The notes below the pieces were generated by a model. That model saw only the letters and a program-made list of their open reading frames with translations. It was not told the DNA's origin and ran no database searches. A program made the translations under genes and the position numbers. From Allorhizobium paknamense (GTDB lineage: Bacteria; Pseudomonadota; Alphaproteobacteria; Rhizobiales; Rhizobiaceae): a stretch of 64,000 nt of DNA. The stretch is taken from assembly GCF_030815125.1 (NCBI RefSeq), contig NZ_JAUSWH010000006.1, forward strand, positions 124,001 through 188,000, in the 5' to 3' direction. Below are positions 35,106 to 44,126 of this stretch, piece by piece. Every line of letters starts with the position of its first letter. Position 1 is the stretch's first letter.

Positions 35106-36388
35106 GCAGCAACGCCCGTTTCAGCATTATTCCCGGCTGGATCGTGACCGATCCACGGCTGCGGGGCAGGGATCTGCAAATCCTCTGCCTGCTGGGCCGT
35201 CATACCGACAAGCAGGGCTGGTGCCGCCGTTCTCAGGTGAAGATGGCGGATCAGCTCGGCTGCGCACGTTCTACCGTTCAGCTTTCGCTTGATCGGCTTA
35301 TCGAGATGGGTGTGGTGGAGCGGCATATCGTGACCGTCAATGATGGCCGCGATACCGCGCATCTCTATCGGGTGGTTTATGACCGTCAGCCGCCGCAGGG
35401 CTATGCATTCGATGCAGATCTTGATGACGACGAGAATGAAGCGGAATTAGAAAATTGTTCTAATACCCCTGCCGACCAGTCGGCACCCCCTGCCGATATA
35501 TCGGCACCCCCTGCCGACTCTGGATCGGCACCCCCTGCCGATCCTGGATCGGCACCTATTAACGATCCTCTTAGAACGACCCTCTCTGAACGAAACGGCG
35601 GGCGTGGGCGCGAGAAGCAGGAAGAGAAAAAAATTTCTTCCGATTTGGAGGGGCAGGAGCCGCAGGCCTCTCGCCGTGCGGAACGGGAGCGTAGCGAACG
35701 GCAGTTCCAGCGCTGGTTCAAGACCTGGCCGGGGCTGGGCGATCTGGAATTTGCCCGCAATGCCTGGATGGCGCTGTCTGCCGAGGAGCGGGCGGCCTGT
35801 GTGGAGCTGACGCCGGTCTACCTTTCCTGGCCGGGGCGGAAGGTGACGGCCCCTGCGGTCTATCTCAAAAACCGGGCCTGGGAAGACATGCCTGCCGATG
35901 CGGCAGAGCAGCAGGGGCCGACCCATGGCGCAGCCGCCTATTGCGGCAAGCTGTGGATGGGGCGGTGGTTCCAGGAACTGCTTTCGCCGCCGACCGGGCG
36001 GTTCATGATCACCCGCACCGAGGAGGCGCAGGTGAGCGCCGGAAAGATCAGCCGGGAGGCGTTGATCCGGGAAAAGCGGATGCGAAACGGCTGGCCGGTG
36101 GCGAACAAGATGCTGGATCTGGCCCGGAGCTGCGAGCCGTTCGTGACTTCGCTGGCGCTGAAACCGCATGTGGCTGGCTTCCAGGCCGTGAGCCGGGACA
36201 GCGCGCTTTTCCAGGCATGGCAGCGGCTGCATGAGCGGCGCGGCTGGCCGCAGATCCAGAAGCCGCTCGGGCATGTGTGGCTTCCGGCTGTTGCCCCGGA
36301 TGCGAGCGATCTCGACGCCGCTGTCGAAGCGGCATTGGCGAATTTTGAACAGGCAATCAGCGAAGGGCGTGGCAAGGATGCAGCTTAG
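35102..36388 (+). CDS. Phage replication initiator-like protein (winged HTH)
   Basis: 428 residues. The N-terminal winged helix-turn-helix (about 20-100: RDLQILCLLGRHTDKQGWCRRSQVKMADQLGCARSTVQLSLDRLIEMGVVER) is of the type found in phage replication proteins. A disordered, repeat-bearing linker (about 123-155) has four PAD-(2-4)-SAP units, and the C-terminal globular domain begins at about residue 195. The repeat DNA forms four palindromic iterons, the arrangement of lambda O, where the origin lies inside the initiator gene. The start is GTG. Confidence 0.65.
   Translation: MSSNARFSIIPGWIVTDPRLRGRDLQILCLLGRHTDKQGWCRRSQVKMADQLGCARSTVQLSLDRLIEMGVVERHIVTVNDGRDTAHLYRVVYDRQPPQGYAFDADLDDDENEAELENCSNTPADQSAPPADISAPPADSGSAPPADPGSAPINDPLRTTLSERNGGRGREKQEEKKISSDLEGQEPQASRRAERERSERQFQRWFKTWPGLGDLEFARNAWMALSAEERAACVELTPVYLSWPGRKVTAPAVYLKNRAWEDMPADAAEQQGPTHGAAAYCGKLWMGRWFQELLSPPTGRFMITRTEEAQVSAGKISREALIREKRMRNGWPVANKMLDLARSCEPFVTSLALKPHVAGFQAVSRDSALFQAWQRLHERRGWPQIQKPLGHVWLPAVAPDASDLDAAVEAALANFEQAISEGRGKDAA
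35470..35554. repeat. Four palindromic iterons, candidate phage replication origin
   Basis: TGCCGA and TCGGCA pair in four units: 35470-35485 (spacer CCAG), 35491-35506 (TATA), 35512-35530 (CTCTGGA) and 35536-35554 (TCCTGGA). They repeat at 21, 21 and 24 bases. AT-richer stretches flank the array on both sides. Confidence 0.65.
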
Positions 36389-37031
36389 GGCAAACGAGAT
36401 CGAGCTTCCTGTTTCCGATCGCGGGCAGGAACGGCTGGCACGGCTCACCGCCGAGCAGCAGGCGCGCAAGCGCTGGCTTTCCATGGCAAGCCGCGAGGTG
36501 GCGGATCAGCGGCCAGACCAGACGCAATGGCTCTGCCTGCGGGTGATGACGGGCCGGGAAAAGGCTGTGGAAAACTTGCTGGAGGCGATGAACATCGAGG
36601 CCTTGGTGCCGACCCGCAAGGGCAAGGTGCACTATCGGCGCGGGCGGACAATTCCGGCTGCCGATGTGCCGGTGCTGCTGGGTTACGTGCCGGTTCGCTG
36701 CGCTGTCACCGGCTCTGCCATGGCCGGGCTGAAGACGGTGGAGCATGTGATCGGCGTTCTCGGGACATGGGAAGCGCCGTTGATGATCGAAGCTGATTTC
36801 ATCAATCGATACAGAGAGAAAGCGCGGTTTGGTGATTTTGATTATGAACGGCAGGGAATGCCGGTGCGGCGCGGTCAGCGGGTGCGGATTGCCGAGGGAC
36901 CGTTCGCGACGATGAGCGGCGAGGTGGTGACCGAGTGCCTGAGCGGCGTGGGAGACGTGGTGGTTGAGGTTGAAATGATGGGCCGAAAAATTCCTGTGTT
37001 GATGCCTATTGCATTCCTGAGCGAGCTGTGA
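36378..37031 (+). CDS. NusG/RfaH-like transcription antitermination protein
   Basis: 217 residues. The NGN domain is at about 50-145 (TQWLCLRVMTGREKAVENLLEAMNIEALVPTRKGKVHYRRGR, then VPVLLGYVPVRCA) and the C-terminal KOW motif at about 165-195 (RRGQRVRIAEGPFATMSGEVVTE). Chromosomal NusG is essential and lies elsewhere; this paralogue sits directly before the late genes and a terminator (37197-37220), where lambda Q would be. It probably lets RNA polymerase read into the packaging and structural genes. The ATG at 36378 overlaps the end of the preceding gene. Confidence 0.8.
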   Translation: MQLRANEIELPVSDRGQERLARLTAEQQARKRWLSMASREVADQRPDQTQWLCLRVMTGREKAVENLLEAMNIEALVPTRKGKVHYRRGRTIPAADVPVLLGYVPVRCAVTGSAMAGLKTVEHVIGVLGTWEAPLMIEADFINRYREKARFGDFDYERQGMPVRRGQRVRIAEGPFATMSGEVVTECLSGVGDVVVEVEMMGRKIPVLMPIAFLSEL

Positions 37032-37232
37032 TTCTTTTTGCGCATTGGATGAGCTGATGATCCTGCTAGTGAGCCTCTGAGAACGCGGTAGAACGCGGGG
37101 AGTAATCCCGAGGTTGGTACACCGGTCAGCCCCCGCCTTGAAGCAAGCCAATAGGCAACCGCTTCAGGGCCAGTGCGTAAGCTATGTTTTGACGAGGGCG
37201 GCCAGAGGGTCGCCTTTTTTCGTTTTAGGGTT
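37032..37232 (+). promoter_or_regulatory. Structured gap and terminator before the late genes
   Basis: Contains GAACGCGG repeated at 10-base spacing, a CTTGAAGC..GCTTCAGG inverted repeat, and a terminator: GGCGGCC (37197-37203), AGAG loop, GGTCGCC (37208-37214), T6 (37215-37220). Positioned to be the target of the NusG-like protein. Confidence 0.55.
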
Positions 37233-37562
37233 ATGGCGATAGATCAACGATCCGACGAGGCCAAGGGCTGGCGCTCCTGGTATTACACCCCGGCTTGGCG
37301 GGCGGTGCGGGCAACCCAGCTGAAGCGGGAACCCTACTGCCGGATGTGCCGACAGCAAGGCAAGCTGGTGAAAGGCTTCATCTGCGATCACGTCGAGCGC
37401 CATCGCGGCAATCCCGAGGCATTCTGGAACGGCCCGTTCCAGACCCTTTGCAAGAAGCACCATGACGCGACCAAGCAGCGGGAAGAGCTTCGTGGTTTCT
37501 CAACGGCCATGGGCGCGGACGGCTGGCCGACCGACCCCAGGCACCCGGCGAACCGGCGGTGA
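37233..37562 (+). CDS. HNH endonuclease
   Basis: 109 residues with a complete HNH nuclease: zinc knuckle CRMC, the DHVERH catalytic histidine, N in FWNG and CKKHHD. Such nucleases next to terminase genes take part in cutting cohesive ends during packaging of HK97-type phages. The ATG at 37233 is preferred; a GTG at 37173 would run through the terminator. About 125 bases separate it from terS. Confidence 0.88.
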   Translation: MAIDQRSDEAKGWRSWYYTPAWRAVRATQLKREPYCRMCRQQGKLVKGFICDHVERHRGNPEAFWNGPFQTLCKKHHDATKQREELRGFSTAMGADGWPTDPRHPANRR

Positions 37563-37687
37563 GGCCGTCGATCCAAGGGGTAGGGGTGGGTCAGTCTTGA
37601 GGGGCATTCACGGCCCGCACCGGCGTCCAACATTTCTGTGTAACGAGTGGAAATTGAAGGCAAAAAGCCACAGGGCAGGAGGGGCTG
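37563..37687. other. Gap between HNH nuclease and terminase; cos candidate
   Basis: 125 bases without a gene, starting with a G-rich run (GGGGTAGGGGTGGGTC). Cohesive-end sites of HNH-terS phages often lie in this gap. No cut position can be seen. Confidence 0.3.
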
Positions 37688-38155
37688 ATGAAGGGACGGA
37701 AGCCTTCCAGCGAAAACGTCGTGCCGCTCAAATCGGAAGACGGCGGCGGGGCGAACTTTGAGGCGCGGGCGGCGGCACGGGCGCGGGAGTTGCGACCGGC
37801 AGAGCTGCCCTTTGATGTGCGGGCGATCTATGACCGGATTGCGCCGCCGCTATGTGATCCGCGCAAGAACCGGCTGAACGAGACGAACATCTTCATGTTC
37901 GAACAGCTGTGCTGGACGATTTCGCGGTACGAAAAACTCCGGCTTGATGTGCGCGAGAACGGCGAAACCTATGAGAGCGAGACACGCAACGGCGTGCAGC
38001 TCAAGAGCCGCCCGGAGGTCGGGCAGCTCAACGAAACATGGCGGCAGATGCGGGCGCTGGCGAGCGACTTCGGCATGACGCCTTCGGCAGAGCGCGGCCT
38101 GCAAACGAGCGGACAAATGGGTTTCAACTTCGATGATGATGATGGGTTTGATTGA
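37688..38155 (+). CDS. terS: Terminase small subunit (P27 family)
   Basis: 155 residues. MKGRKP near the start, LPFDVRAIYDRIAPPLCDPRKNRLNETNIFMFEQLCWTISRY and the acidic C-terminus fit P27-type small terminases, which recognise packaging sites. AGGAGGGG precedes the ATG. It is followed by a small membrane-protein gene and then terL. Confidence 0.85.
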   Translation: MKGRKPSSENVVPLKSEDGGGANFEARAAARARELRPAELPFDVRAIYDRIAPPLCDPRKNRLNETNIFMFEQLCWTISRYEKLRLDVRENGETYESETRNGVQLKSRPEVGQLNETWRQMRALASDFGMTPSAERGLQTSGQMGFNFDDDDGFD

Positions 38156-38194
38156 CGTCTTGCCGAGGGAAGCTGAAGCGCTATCTTCTGCGGA

Positions 38195-38467
38195 ATGTGG
38201 GAACTCATCGTTATTGTGCCGGTTTTGGCAGTCGTCGCTTTTGCTATCGTTCACCAGCTCTCGGTGCAGGTGAATGAGTATCGCTTTTATCAGTCCGTTG
38301 ATTGGGACTTCTCGATCGACAGCAAAATCGACCGGCTGAACATCGATGAGCGCATGTTTGGATATAGCCTTAACCTGACGAACTGGCAAAGGTTCTATCT
38401 CTTCAGGCCCTTTTTCATATTTATCCTGTTGTTCGTGCTGGTCATGATGATTGTCAGCCTCTTCTAG
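38195..38467 (+). CDS. Small membrane protein between terS and terL
   Basis: 90 residues with two hydrophobic segments, one N-terminal (LIVIVPVLAVVAFAIVHQL) and one C-terminal (FFIFILLFVLVMMIVSLF), linked by about 45 polar residues. It is AT-richer than its neighbours and interrupts the usual terS-terL pair, suggesting an added gene (moron). A superinfection-exclusion role is possible; no family recognised. Confidence 0.6.
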   Translation: MWELIVIVPVLAVVAFAIVHQLSVQVNEYRFYQSVDWDFSIDSKIDRLNIDERMFGYSLNLTNWQRFYLFRPFFIFILLFVLVMMIVSLF

Positions 38468-38517
38468 GCTCGGCTTCCCGGCGACCGCGCCATTCCCAAA
38501 ATTTGAGTTCTCCACCG

Positions 38518-40332
38518 ATGACGGGTTCGATTGAGATCGACATCCCGGATGTGTCCTATGAGGATGATCCGGTGACCGCCTGGGCGGCGGATGTGCTGCG
38601 GGGCGTCGTTGTGGCGGGGCCGCATGTGCGCAACACCTGCCGCCGCCATCTGCTCGATCTTCGCGACGGCCCGGCGCGGGGTCTGGTCTGGGATCTGGAC
38701 GAGGCGAAGAAGCGGATTGCGTGGTTCTCGAAGCACCTGCGGCTGAATGGCGGGCAGTTCGAGGGCATCCGGTTTACCCCGCATCCAAGCCAGGCTTTCC
38801 GCATCGGCTCGCTGTTCGGCTGGAAATGGGCAGATACCGGGCTTCGCCGGTTCCGCCGTTTCTACGATGAAGAGGGCAAGGGCAACGGCAAGTCGCCGCT
38901 TCTCGGCGGTATCGGCCTGATGATGATGGTGGCGGATGGCGAGCCGCGTGCCGAGGTCTATGCGGCGGCAGCCAAGAAGGATCAGGCGCAGGTTTTGTTC
39001 CGCGATGCCGTTGCCATGCGCGACCAGTCGCCGACGCTTTCCCGGAAGGTGACGAGCCAGGGGGAAAACCCGGTCTGGCAGCTGACCTATCATGCCAAGG
39101 GCGGCGACAAGCGGTTCTTCAAGCCGATTTCGTCGGACAAGGCGCAATCGGGGCCACGTCCTTCCTGCGCGCTCTGCGATGAGGTGCATGAACATCCCAA
39201 CCGCGACGTGATCGAGATGCTGGAGCGCGGCTTCAAGTTCCGCAGACAGCCGCTCCTGGTCATGGCGACCAATTCCGGGTCCGACCGTAACTCGATCTGC
39301 TGGGAAGAGCATCAGCATGCGGTGAATGTCGCGGCGGGCGTCGTTGAGGACGATACCACCTTTTCCTTTGTCTGCTCGCTCGATGAGGGCGATGATTGGG
39401 AAAATGACCCGGACTGCTGGGTGAAGGCCAATCCGCTCCTCGATGTGACGATCACGCGGGAATATCTGGCGGGTGTCGTGGCGCAGGCGAAGGCGATGCC
39501 CGGCAAGCGCAACGGCATTGCGCGGCTGCACTTTTGCGAATGGACGCAATCGGTGAATGCCGCGATCCGCCGCGAGGCGTGGATGGCCTGCCAGCGGCAG
39601 GCAGATCTTGACTGGCTTATCGAGCAGGGCTTCCCCTGCTATGGCGGTCTTGATCTGTCGCGCACGCGGGACTTTACGGCGCTGACGCTGATCTGGGTGC
39701 TGGACAGCACCAAGGACGCCGAGCGCTTTGCCTCGAAAACATGGTTCTGGACGCCCGCCGACACGCTGGCGGATCGGGCCAGCACCGACCAGGCCCCCTA
39801 TGATCTCTGGCGCGATCAGGGGCATATCGAGGCGGTTCCGGGTCAGCGGCTCAAATATTCCTGGCTGGCCTCTGCGGTGGCGGAGATCTGTGCGCGGTTT
39901 GAACCGATCGAGATCGGCGCCGACCAATACGGGCTTGAGCAGCTTTCCGAGCATCTGGAAGATCAGGGCGTTTCCCTGCCGCTCACCATCCACCCGCAAG
40001 GCTTCCAGCGCCGGGTGCTGGAGCGTGATCCGAGCGCCCCGGATGGCGAGCAGGAGATTTACCTCTGGATGCCGCACAGCATCAACATGCTGGAAAACGC
40101 GCTTTATGAGGAGCGGATCGCAATCGACCCGAACCCGATGCTGGATAGCTGTGCTGCCAGTGTCGTCTATGCGGAAAACCGCACCGGCCACCGGATGTTC
40201 GACAAGGAACATGCCTTTGGCCGCATCGACGGCATGGTGTCTCTCGCCATGGCGACGGGCATGGCGCTCTGCCGTGTTCGCCCATCGCAGGCCTCGCCCT
40301 GGGATGATCCGGATTTTTCCATGAACAAGTAA
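38518..40332 (+). CDS. terL: Terminase large subunit
   Basis: DNA-packaging motor ATPase and nuclease, about 604 residues. The Walker A-like motif is DEEGKGNGKSPLLGGIG and Walker B is SCALCDEVHEH, followed by a coupling motif in LLVMATNSGS. The C-terminal nuclease has conserved acids in CYGGLDLSRTRDFTALT and EIGADQYG. The ATG at 38518 is chosen; a TTG at 38503 would add five residues. The portal gene follows after 13 bases. Confidence 0.92.
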   Translation: MTGSIEIDIPDVSYEDDPVTAWAADVLRGVVVAGPHVRNTCRRHLLDLRDGPARGLVWDLDEAKKRIAWFSKHLRLNGGQFEGIRFTPHPSQAFRIGSLFGWKWADTGLRRFRRFYDEEGKGNGKSPLLGGIGLMMMVADGEPRAEVYAAAAKKDQAQVLFRDAVAMRDQSPTLSRKVTSQGENPVWQLTYHAKGGDKRFFKPISSDKAQSGPRPSCALCDEVHEHPNRDVIEMLERGFKFRRQPLLVMATNSGSDRNSICWEEHQHAVNVAAGVVEDDTTFSFVCSLDEGDDWENDPDCWVKANPLLDVTITREYLAGVVAQAKAMPGKRNGIARLHFCEWTQSVNAAIRREAWMACQRQADLDWLIEQGFPCYGGLDLSRTRDFTALTLIWVLDSTKDAERFASKTWFWTPADTLADRASTDQAPYDLWRDQGHIEAVPGQRLKYSWLASAVAEICARFEPIEIGADQYGLEQLSEHLEDQGVSLPLTIHPQGFQRRVLERDPSAPDGEQEIYLWMPHSINMLENALYEERIAIDPNPMLDSCAASVVYAENRTGHRMFDKEHAFGRIDGMVSLAMATGMALCRVRPSQASPWDDPDFSMNK

Positions 40333-40345
40333 AAGGGGTGGCCTG

Positions 40346-41629
40346 ATGGCTTCCAAAAAGGGCAAGGCCGAGCGGCGTTCAACGTCGCTCGAAAGCGAAA
40401 CCGTGCCGATCAGCGCCGCAAACTTCATGGAGTTCTTCGGCCTGGGCGGCGGGGCACTGCCGACTGTCAGCATTGAAACGGCGCTGAAGGTGCCAGCGGT
40501 GCAGGCGGCGGTATCGTTTCTGTCGCGCACGCTGGCAACCCTGCCGCTCCATGTTTACAAAACGACGGATCGCGGGCCGGAGCGCCTCGGCGGCAAGCTT
40601 GCCGTGGTGCTGGAAGAAAACCCGAATGAGGAAATGGACACCTCGAAATTCCGGCGTTTCTTCTGGGAGCAGGTGTTTACCGGCGGGCGCGGGCTGGCGT
40701 GGATCGAGCGCAAGGGCAGCGGTATCGAGGCGCTCTGGCCGATTGATCCGGGAGCCTGCTCGATCCGCCGCCGCCATGGCCGGTTGTCGTACAGTTTCGA
40801 GGGTCGTGAATATCCGGCCTCGGACGTGATCGACATTCCCTATATGCTGAAGCGCAATTTGGTCCAACATCGCGGACCGATTGCTATGGCGGAAAAGGCC
40901 ATCCAGCTGGCGCTTGCCATGAACGACTATGCCTCGAATTTTTTCGCAGGCGGCGGGGTGCCGCCCTTGGCGCTAGAGGGGCCAGCGCCAGCCAATGCCA
41001 GGGCCATGCAGCGGGCGCGCGAGGATATCCATCGGGCTGTCCGCCAAGCGCAGCAGGACAATCTCCCGGTCATTCACCTCCCGACGGGGTATAAGTTGAC
41101 CCAGGTCGGCTATGATCCGGCAAAGGGCCAGATGACCGAGGCGCGACTTTATCAGGTGCAGGAGATTGCCCGCGCCTATCAGATCCCGCCGAACTTTCTT
41201 CAGGATCTGAGCCGGGCCACCTTCTCGAATGTCGAGCAGAACGACCTTTATCTGGTCAAGCATCTGGTCAGCCAGTGGGCGACCGCCCTTGAGGGAGAAA
41301 TGAACCTCAAGATCTTCGGGCGGATGAACACGCGCCGCTATGTCCGTCACAACCTCGACGGCCTGATGCGCGGCGACTTCAAGAGCCGCGTCGAGGCGCT
41401 GGCGGCGGGCGTCAACTCGGCGCTGCTCACCCCGAACGAGGGCCGCGAGATCGAGGGCAGGCCGCGCGATCCGAACCCGGCAGCAGACCAGCTTTACATT
41501 CAGGGTGCGACCGTCCCCATCGGGAGCGCTGCCCGGCTCGGCCATAATGGCGGTCCGCCGCTCGATAATCCCACACAAGAGACAGAAAGGGAGGTGGATG
41601 ATGATGGCACCGAAACCGGGGGAGCGTGA
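40346..41629 (+). CDS. Portal protein (HK97 family)
   Basis: 427 residues. VSIETALKVPAVQAAVSFLSRTLATLPLHVY at the N-terminus and EARLYQVQEIARAYQIPPNFLQDLSRATFSNVEQ in the middle are hallmark HK97 gp3-type portal blocks. It forms the ring through which DNA enters the capsid. AGGGG precedes the ATG. Its end overlaps the protease gene by 29 bases. Confidence 0.93.
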   Translation: MASKKGKAERRSTSLESETVPISAANFMEFFGLGGGALPTVSIETALKVPAVQAAVSFLSRTLATLPLHVYKTTDRGPERLGGKLAVVLEENPNEEMDTSKFRRFFWEQVFTGGRGLAWIERKGSGIEALWPIDPGACSIRRRHGRLSYSFEGREYPASDVIDIPYMLKRNLVQHRGPIAMAEKAIQLALAMNDYASNFFAGGGVPPLALEGPAPANARAMQRAREDIHRAVRQAQQDNLPVIHLPTGYKLTQVGYDPAKGQMTEARLYQVQEIARAYQIPPNFLQDLSRATFSNVEQNDLYLVKHLVSQWATALEGEMNLKIFGRMNTRRYVRHNLDGLMRGDFKSRVEALAAGVNSALLTPNEGREIEGRPRDPNPAADQLYIQGATVPIGSAARLGHNGGPPLDNPTQETEREVDDDGTETGGA

Positions 41630-42194
41630 GCGCCGCTCACTGGCCCAGCCGGTGGAAACCCGCGCCGATGGCGAGCGCATGACGGTCGCCGGGTATGCGG
41701 CGATCTTCGGGGAGGTCACGATGGTTGGCGATCTCTTCGAGGAGACCATTGCGCCGGGCACGTTTGCCCGCTCGCTGCGCGGCGATGATATCCGCGCCTT
41801 TTATGACCATGACACGGCGCTGGTGCTGGGTCGCAACCGGGCGGGCACGCTGCGGCTCGCCGAGGATGCGCGGGGGCTTTCGGTCGAGATCGACCTGCCC
41901 GACACCACGGCGGGCCGGGATGTGCGCACGCTGATTGCGCGCGGCGATGTCTCGGGCATGTCCTTCGGCTTCGAGGCGGTTGGCGAGGAGTGGGATTTTA
42001 CCCGCGCCCTGCCGCGCCGCACGATTACCGATGTCAACCTCTTCGAGGTCTCTATCGTCTCGATCCCGGCCTATGCCGGAACCTCGATTGCGCTGCGGTC
42101 GCTTGAATGCGCCCGCCGCTCAGACACCCGCTCTTTCCTGCCCGCCACGCGGCTTCGCATGAAAATGAGCCTCGACCTGGCGCGCCGCTCCTAA
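41601..42194 (+). CDS. HK97-type prohead protease
   Basis: 197 residues of the U35 serine protease family that matures the capsid. Catalytic histidine in FYDHDTALVLGR, serine in GDVSGMSFGF, and the ETIAPGTFARSL and EVSIVSIPAYAGTSI blocks are present. Three ATGs at 41598, 41601 and 41604 follow AAGGGAGG; the middle one has the best compromise spacing. Confidence 0.92.
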   Translation: MMAPKPGERERRSLAQPVETRADGERMTVAGYAAIFGEVTMVGDLFEETIAPGTFARSLRGDDIRAFYDHDTALVLGRNRAGTLRLAEDARGLSVEIDLPDTTAGRDVRTLIARGDVSGMSFGFEAVGEEWDFTRALPRRTITDVNLFEVSIVSIPAYAGTSIALRSLECARRSDTRSFLPATRLRMKMSLDLARRS

Positions 42195-42236
42195 CCGGCT
42201 CGCCATTCTTCTTTCCCCAACAATCAGGAGCATGAC

Positions 42237-43520
42237 ATGTCGCAGAGACTGAAAGAACTGCGTGAGAAACAATCGCGTCTCGTGGCGGAGGCCCGCGAAC
42301 GGCTGGAGGCGATGACGCCCGATACCGACGAGGTGCGCGCCAAGGAACTGGAAGCCGCCCACGACAAGGCCATGGCCGAGCATGACCGGCTGCAATCGAT
42401 CATCGACCGCGAGGAAAGGTTGGCGGAGCTGGAAAAGCGCCATGAGGAGCGGGATGAACAGCGCCGCGCCCAGAGCCGCCCGTTGCGCGACACGCCGGAA
42501 ACGCGGGGCCTTGATCTGCCGGAAAGCGGCAAGGTGGAATATCGCAGCGTGTTTGCCAAGGTGGTCTGCGGCGTCAATCCGTCCGATCTTTCGGCGGAAG
42601 AGCGCTCGGTCCTGAAACAGGGCATCGCCACCTTCGAGACCCGTGATCAGGTGACCAGCAGCGCCATTGCCGGTGGCTATACCGTGCCGACCGAGCTGGA
42701 AGCGGAGATCATCAAGGCTATGAAGGCCTGGGGGCCGCTTTATGACGAAAACATCTGCACGGTGCTTTCCACCTCCAAGGGCAATGAAATGCTGGTGCCG
42801 ACGATTGACGACACCGACCATGAGGCCGATGCGCTGGCCGAAGCCGCCGACCTTCTGGAAGACGGCAGCGGTGATGCCGAGTTCGGCCAGAAAACCCTGA
42901 ACGCCTATGTCTATGCGACGCCGTTCATCAAGTGGTCCTTCGAGCTGGAGGCGGATTCGCTGTTCAACATGGAAAGCCTGCTGGGCGGGTTGATCGGGGA
43001 ACGGCTGGGCCGGATCGGCAACCGCAAGCTCACCACCGGCACGGGGCAGGACCAGCCGCACGGCGTTGCCAATGCCGCCTCGCTCGGCGTCACCACGGCA
43101 ACGGCCAATGGCTTCACCTGGGACAATATCCTTGAACATGAGCATTCGCTCGATCCGGCCTATCGCGCCAGCCCCAAGTGCCGCTGGATGTTCAACGACA
43201 AGTTCCTGCTGGCGGCGCGCAAGCTGAAGGACGGTAACGGCAATTACCTGTGGCAGCAGGGCGATGTGCAGAAGGGCGTGCCTGCGAGCTTCAACGGTCG
43301 GCCCTATTCGATCAACCAGCATATGGACGAGATCGAGGCGGGCAAGCGCATCGCGCTCTTTGGCGACTTCTCGAAATACTATGTCCGCAAGGTCGGTGCG
43401 CCGGTGATCGGCGTGCTGCGCGAGCGCTTCTGGCCGAAGGTCGGCATTGCCGGTCTGATCCGCTTCGACGGTGAGCTGGGCGACACAAACGCCATCAAGG
43501 CGATGAAGACCGCCGCCTGA
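42237..43520 (+). CDS. Major capsid protein (HK97 fold)
   Basis: 427 residues. The N-terminal 90 or so residues are a charged coiled coil (delta domain) acting as scaffold and removed by the protease. The remainder is the HK97 fold: SSAIAGGYTVPTELEAEIIKAM, FIKWSFELEADSLFNMESLLGGLIGERLGRIGNRKLTTGTG and ALFGDFSKYYVRKVGAPVI. It comes straight after the protease, the standard order. Confidence 0.95.
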   Translation: MSQRLKELREKQSRLVAEARERLEAMTPDTDEVRAKELEAAHDKAMAEHDRLQSIIDREERLAELEKRHEERDEQRRAQSRPLRDTPETRGLDLPESGKVEYRSVFAKVVCGVNPSDLSAEERSVLKQGIATFETRDQVTSSAIAGGYTVPTELEAEIIKAMKAWGPLYDENICTVLSTSKGNEMLVPTIDDTDHEADALAEAADLLEDGSGDAEFGQKTLNAYVYATPFIKWSFELEADSLFNMESLLGGLIGERLGRIGNRKLTTGTGQDQPHGVANAASLGVTTATANGFTWDNILEHEHSLDPAYRASPKCRWMFNDKFLLAARKLKDGNGNYLWQQGDVQKGVPASFNGRPYSINQHMDEIEAGKRIALFGDFSKYYVRKVGAPVIGVLRERFWPKVGIAGLIRFDGELGDTNAIKAMKTAA

Positions 43521-43577
43521 TGCCTGAGCCGGGCAGGCATGACCCTGCCTGCCCGTTTCCTGAACAGGAGACATCCC

Positions 43578-44126
43578 ATGAGCTGGTATACGGCAACCGT
43601 TGCCGCCAGATCGGACGCCTTGCCGGTCTCCGTCGCGACCGTCAAGGATCGCTGCGCCATCGATACCGCAAGCGACGACGCCCTGCTGGAAATGATGATT
43701 GCGGAGATCGCCACGGTCATCGAGCAGAGCTGCAATCTCAGCCTCTGGCCGCGCACGCTGGTGGCGCAATGCGACGGCTGGGAGGATTTGCAGCGCCTGC
43801 CGGATGGGCCGGTAAAGCCCGGCAGCAAACCGGCGATCACCTACACGAAACCGGACGGCCAGGAGGCGGTTCTCGACCCCGCCAGCTACCGGCTGCGCTG
43901 CCGTGAACTGGACGCCTGGCTGGAGCCGGTCCGGCGCTGGCCGCAGGCCCATCGCGGCGCGCCGGTCACGGTCACCTATGAGGTGGGCTTTGCCGAACTG
44001 CCGCTGGATTTGCGCCTCGGCATCATCATGCGCGTGGCGGAGATCTATGGCCGACCGGAAAATCAGGCGGCGGAGAAGATCACGGATTTTGACCGGCTGC
44101 TGGTCAACTGGCGGCGGGGGGCATGA
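43578..44126 (+). CDS. Head-tail connector (phiE125 gp8/HK97 gp6-like)
   Basis: 182 residues. The opening PVSVATVKDRCAIDTASDDALLEMMIAEIATVIEQSCNLSLWPRTLV and the late LPLDLRLGIIMRVAEIYGRPEN are typical of the phiE125 gp8 family of connector proteins that bind below the portal. AGGAGACATCCC precedes the ATG at 43578. Its stop overlaps the next start. Confidence 0.85.
   Translation: MSWYTATVAARSDALPVSVATVKDRCAIDTASDDALLEMMIAEIATVIEQSCNLSLWPRTLVAQCDGWEDLQRLPDGPVKPGSKPAITYTKPDGQEAVLDPASYRLRCRELDAWLEPVRRWPQAHRGAPVTVTYEVGFAELPLDLRLGIIMRVAEIYGRPENQAAEKITDFDRLLVNWRRGA

Noticed and set aside
35401..35600. CRISPR-like array from the four short repeats
   Set aside because: Units are 16-19 bases with 5-base gaps, lie inside a coding frame and are palindromic iterons; there are no spacers of CRISPR length.
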